Source of the DNA: JACVRN01 sp035276685
GTDB lineage: Bacteria; Acidobacteriota; Blastocatellia; Pyrinomonadales; Pyrinomonadaceae
Assembly: GCA_035276685.1 (NCBI GenBank)
Contig: DATELK010000164.1
Coordinates: 1-6,982 of the forward strand
Direction of reading: 5' to 3'
Length of the DNA stretch: 6,982 nucleotides
Position numbers and translations under genes: made by a program
In this document: positions 6,908-6,982 of the stretch, piece after piece
Position numbering within the stretch: position 1 is the first letter of the stretch
Layout of the letters: every line of letters starts with the position of its first letter
The notes under the pieces: generated by a model
What the model was told of the DNA's origin: nothing
Database searches by the model: none
What the model saw: the letters and a program-made list of their open reading frames with translations, nothing else

Positions 6908-6982
6908 TACCGCCTGCGGTAGCGGGCGGGTATTACTCCGGGCTAGAGTGACGATGAATCTTAGACCCGCCCGCTACCGCAG
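6908..6982. repeat. REP/BIME-like inverted repeat downstream of the SRPBCC gene
   Basis: Two perfect 18-base arms, CTGCGGTAGCGGGCGGGT at 6914-6931 and its exact reverse complement at 6965-6982, flank a 33-base spacer. The left arm is also part of a smaller hairpin, TACCGC-CT-GCGGTA (6908-6921), and can pair alternatively as CCGCC (6910-6914) with GGCGG (6925-6929). Small internal palindromes arranged in inverted pairs are typical of REP/BIME elements mobilised by RAYT (TnpA-REP) transposases. It begins 9 bases after the SRPBCC stop, so its transcript could form a strong stem that stabilises or terminates the upstream operon, but no T-tract is visible. The right arm ends exactly at the window edge, so the element may continue. 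REP identity is inference, since no further copies occur in this window. Confidence 0.72.

Noticed and set aside
6908..6982. Classical rho-independent terminator or CRISPR repeat
   Set aside because: There is no T-run after the stem within the window and only one inverted pair rather than regularly spaced direct repeats. REP-like repeat is the better description.

Overview
The window is GC-rich (roughly 60% by eye) and looks like ordinary bacterial chromosome. The gene content suggests an Acidobacteriota genome, most likely class Blastocatellia. This is an inference from three things: the style of the GlnE and M14 peptidase proteins, a small CxxC/CxxC protein of a kind I associate with that group, and a GC-rich REP-like inverted repeat at the right edge. 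No 16S rRNA or other definitive marker is present. There are no rRNA or tRNA genes, CRISPR arrays, transposases or phage genes.

Layout. Positions 1-94 are an AT-rich upstream region. Positions 95-3037 (+) hold a full-length, two-headed glutamine synthetase adenylyltransferase/adenylyl-removing enzyme (glnE). A 65-residue four-cysteine protein lies tail-to-tail with it on the minus strand (3059-3256), only 21 bases from the glnE stop. A compact divergent intergenic region (3257-3397) carries candidate back-to-back promoters. One would drive the small protein leftwards and the other a plus-strand unit rightwards. That rightward unit is a large exported M14-family zinc carboxypeptidase-like protein (3398-6364) followed 15 bases later by an SRPBCC/START-fold protein (6380-6898). 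The unit ends at a perfect 18-base inverted repeat with a 33-base spacer (6914-6982), which runs into the window edge.

How the genes relate. GlnE is a nitrogen-control enzyme that covalently tunes glutamine synthetase. It stands alone here, without glnA, glnB or glnD beside it. The M14 peptidase and the SRPBCC protein are probably co-transcribed, but one is exported and the other has no export signal, so no joint function is obvious. The small cysteine protein has no assignable function.

Novelty. I see no clear undescribed multi-gene system. The points most worth a second look are the terminal REP-like inverted repeat, the uncharacterised small CxxC/CxxC protein, the replacement of a normally conserved glutamate in the C-terminal catalytic half of GlnE, and the multidomain build of the exported M14 protein.
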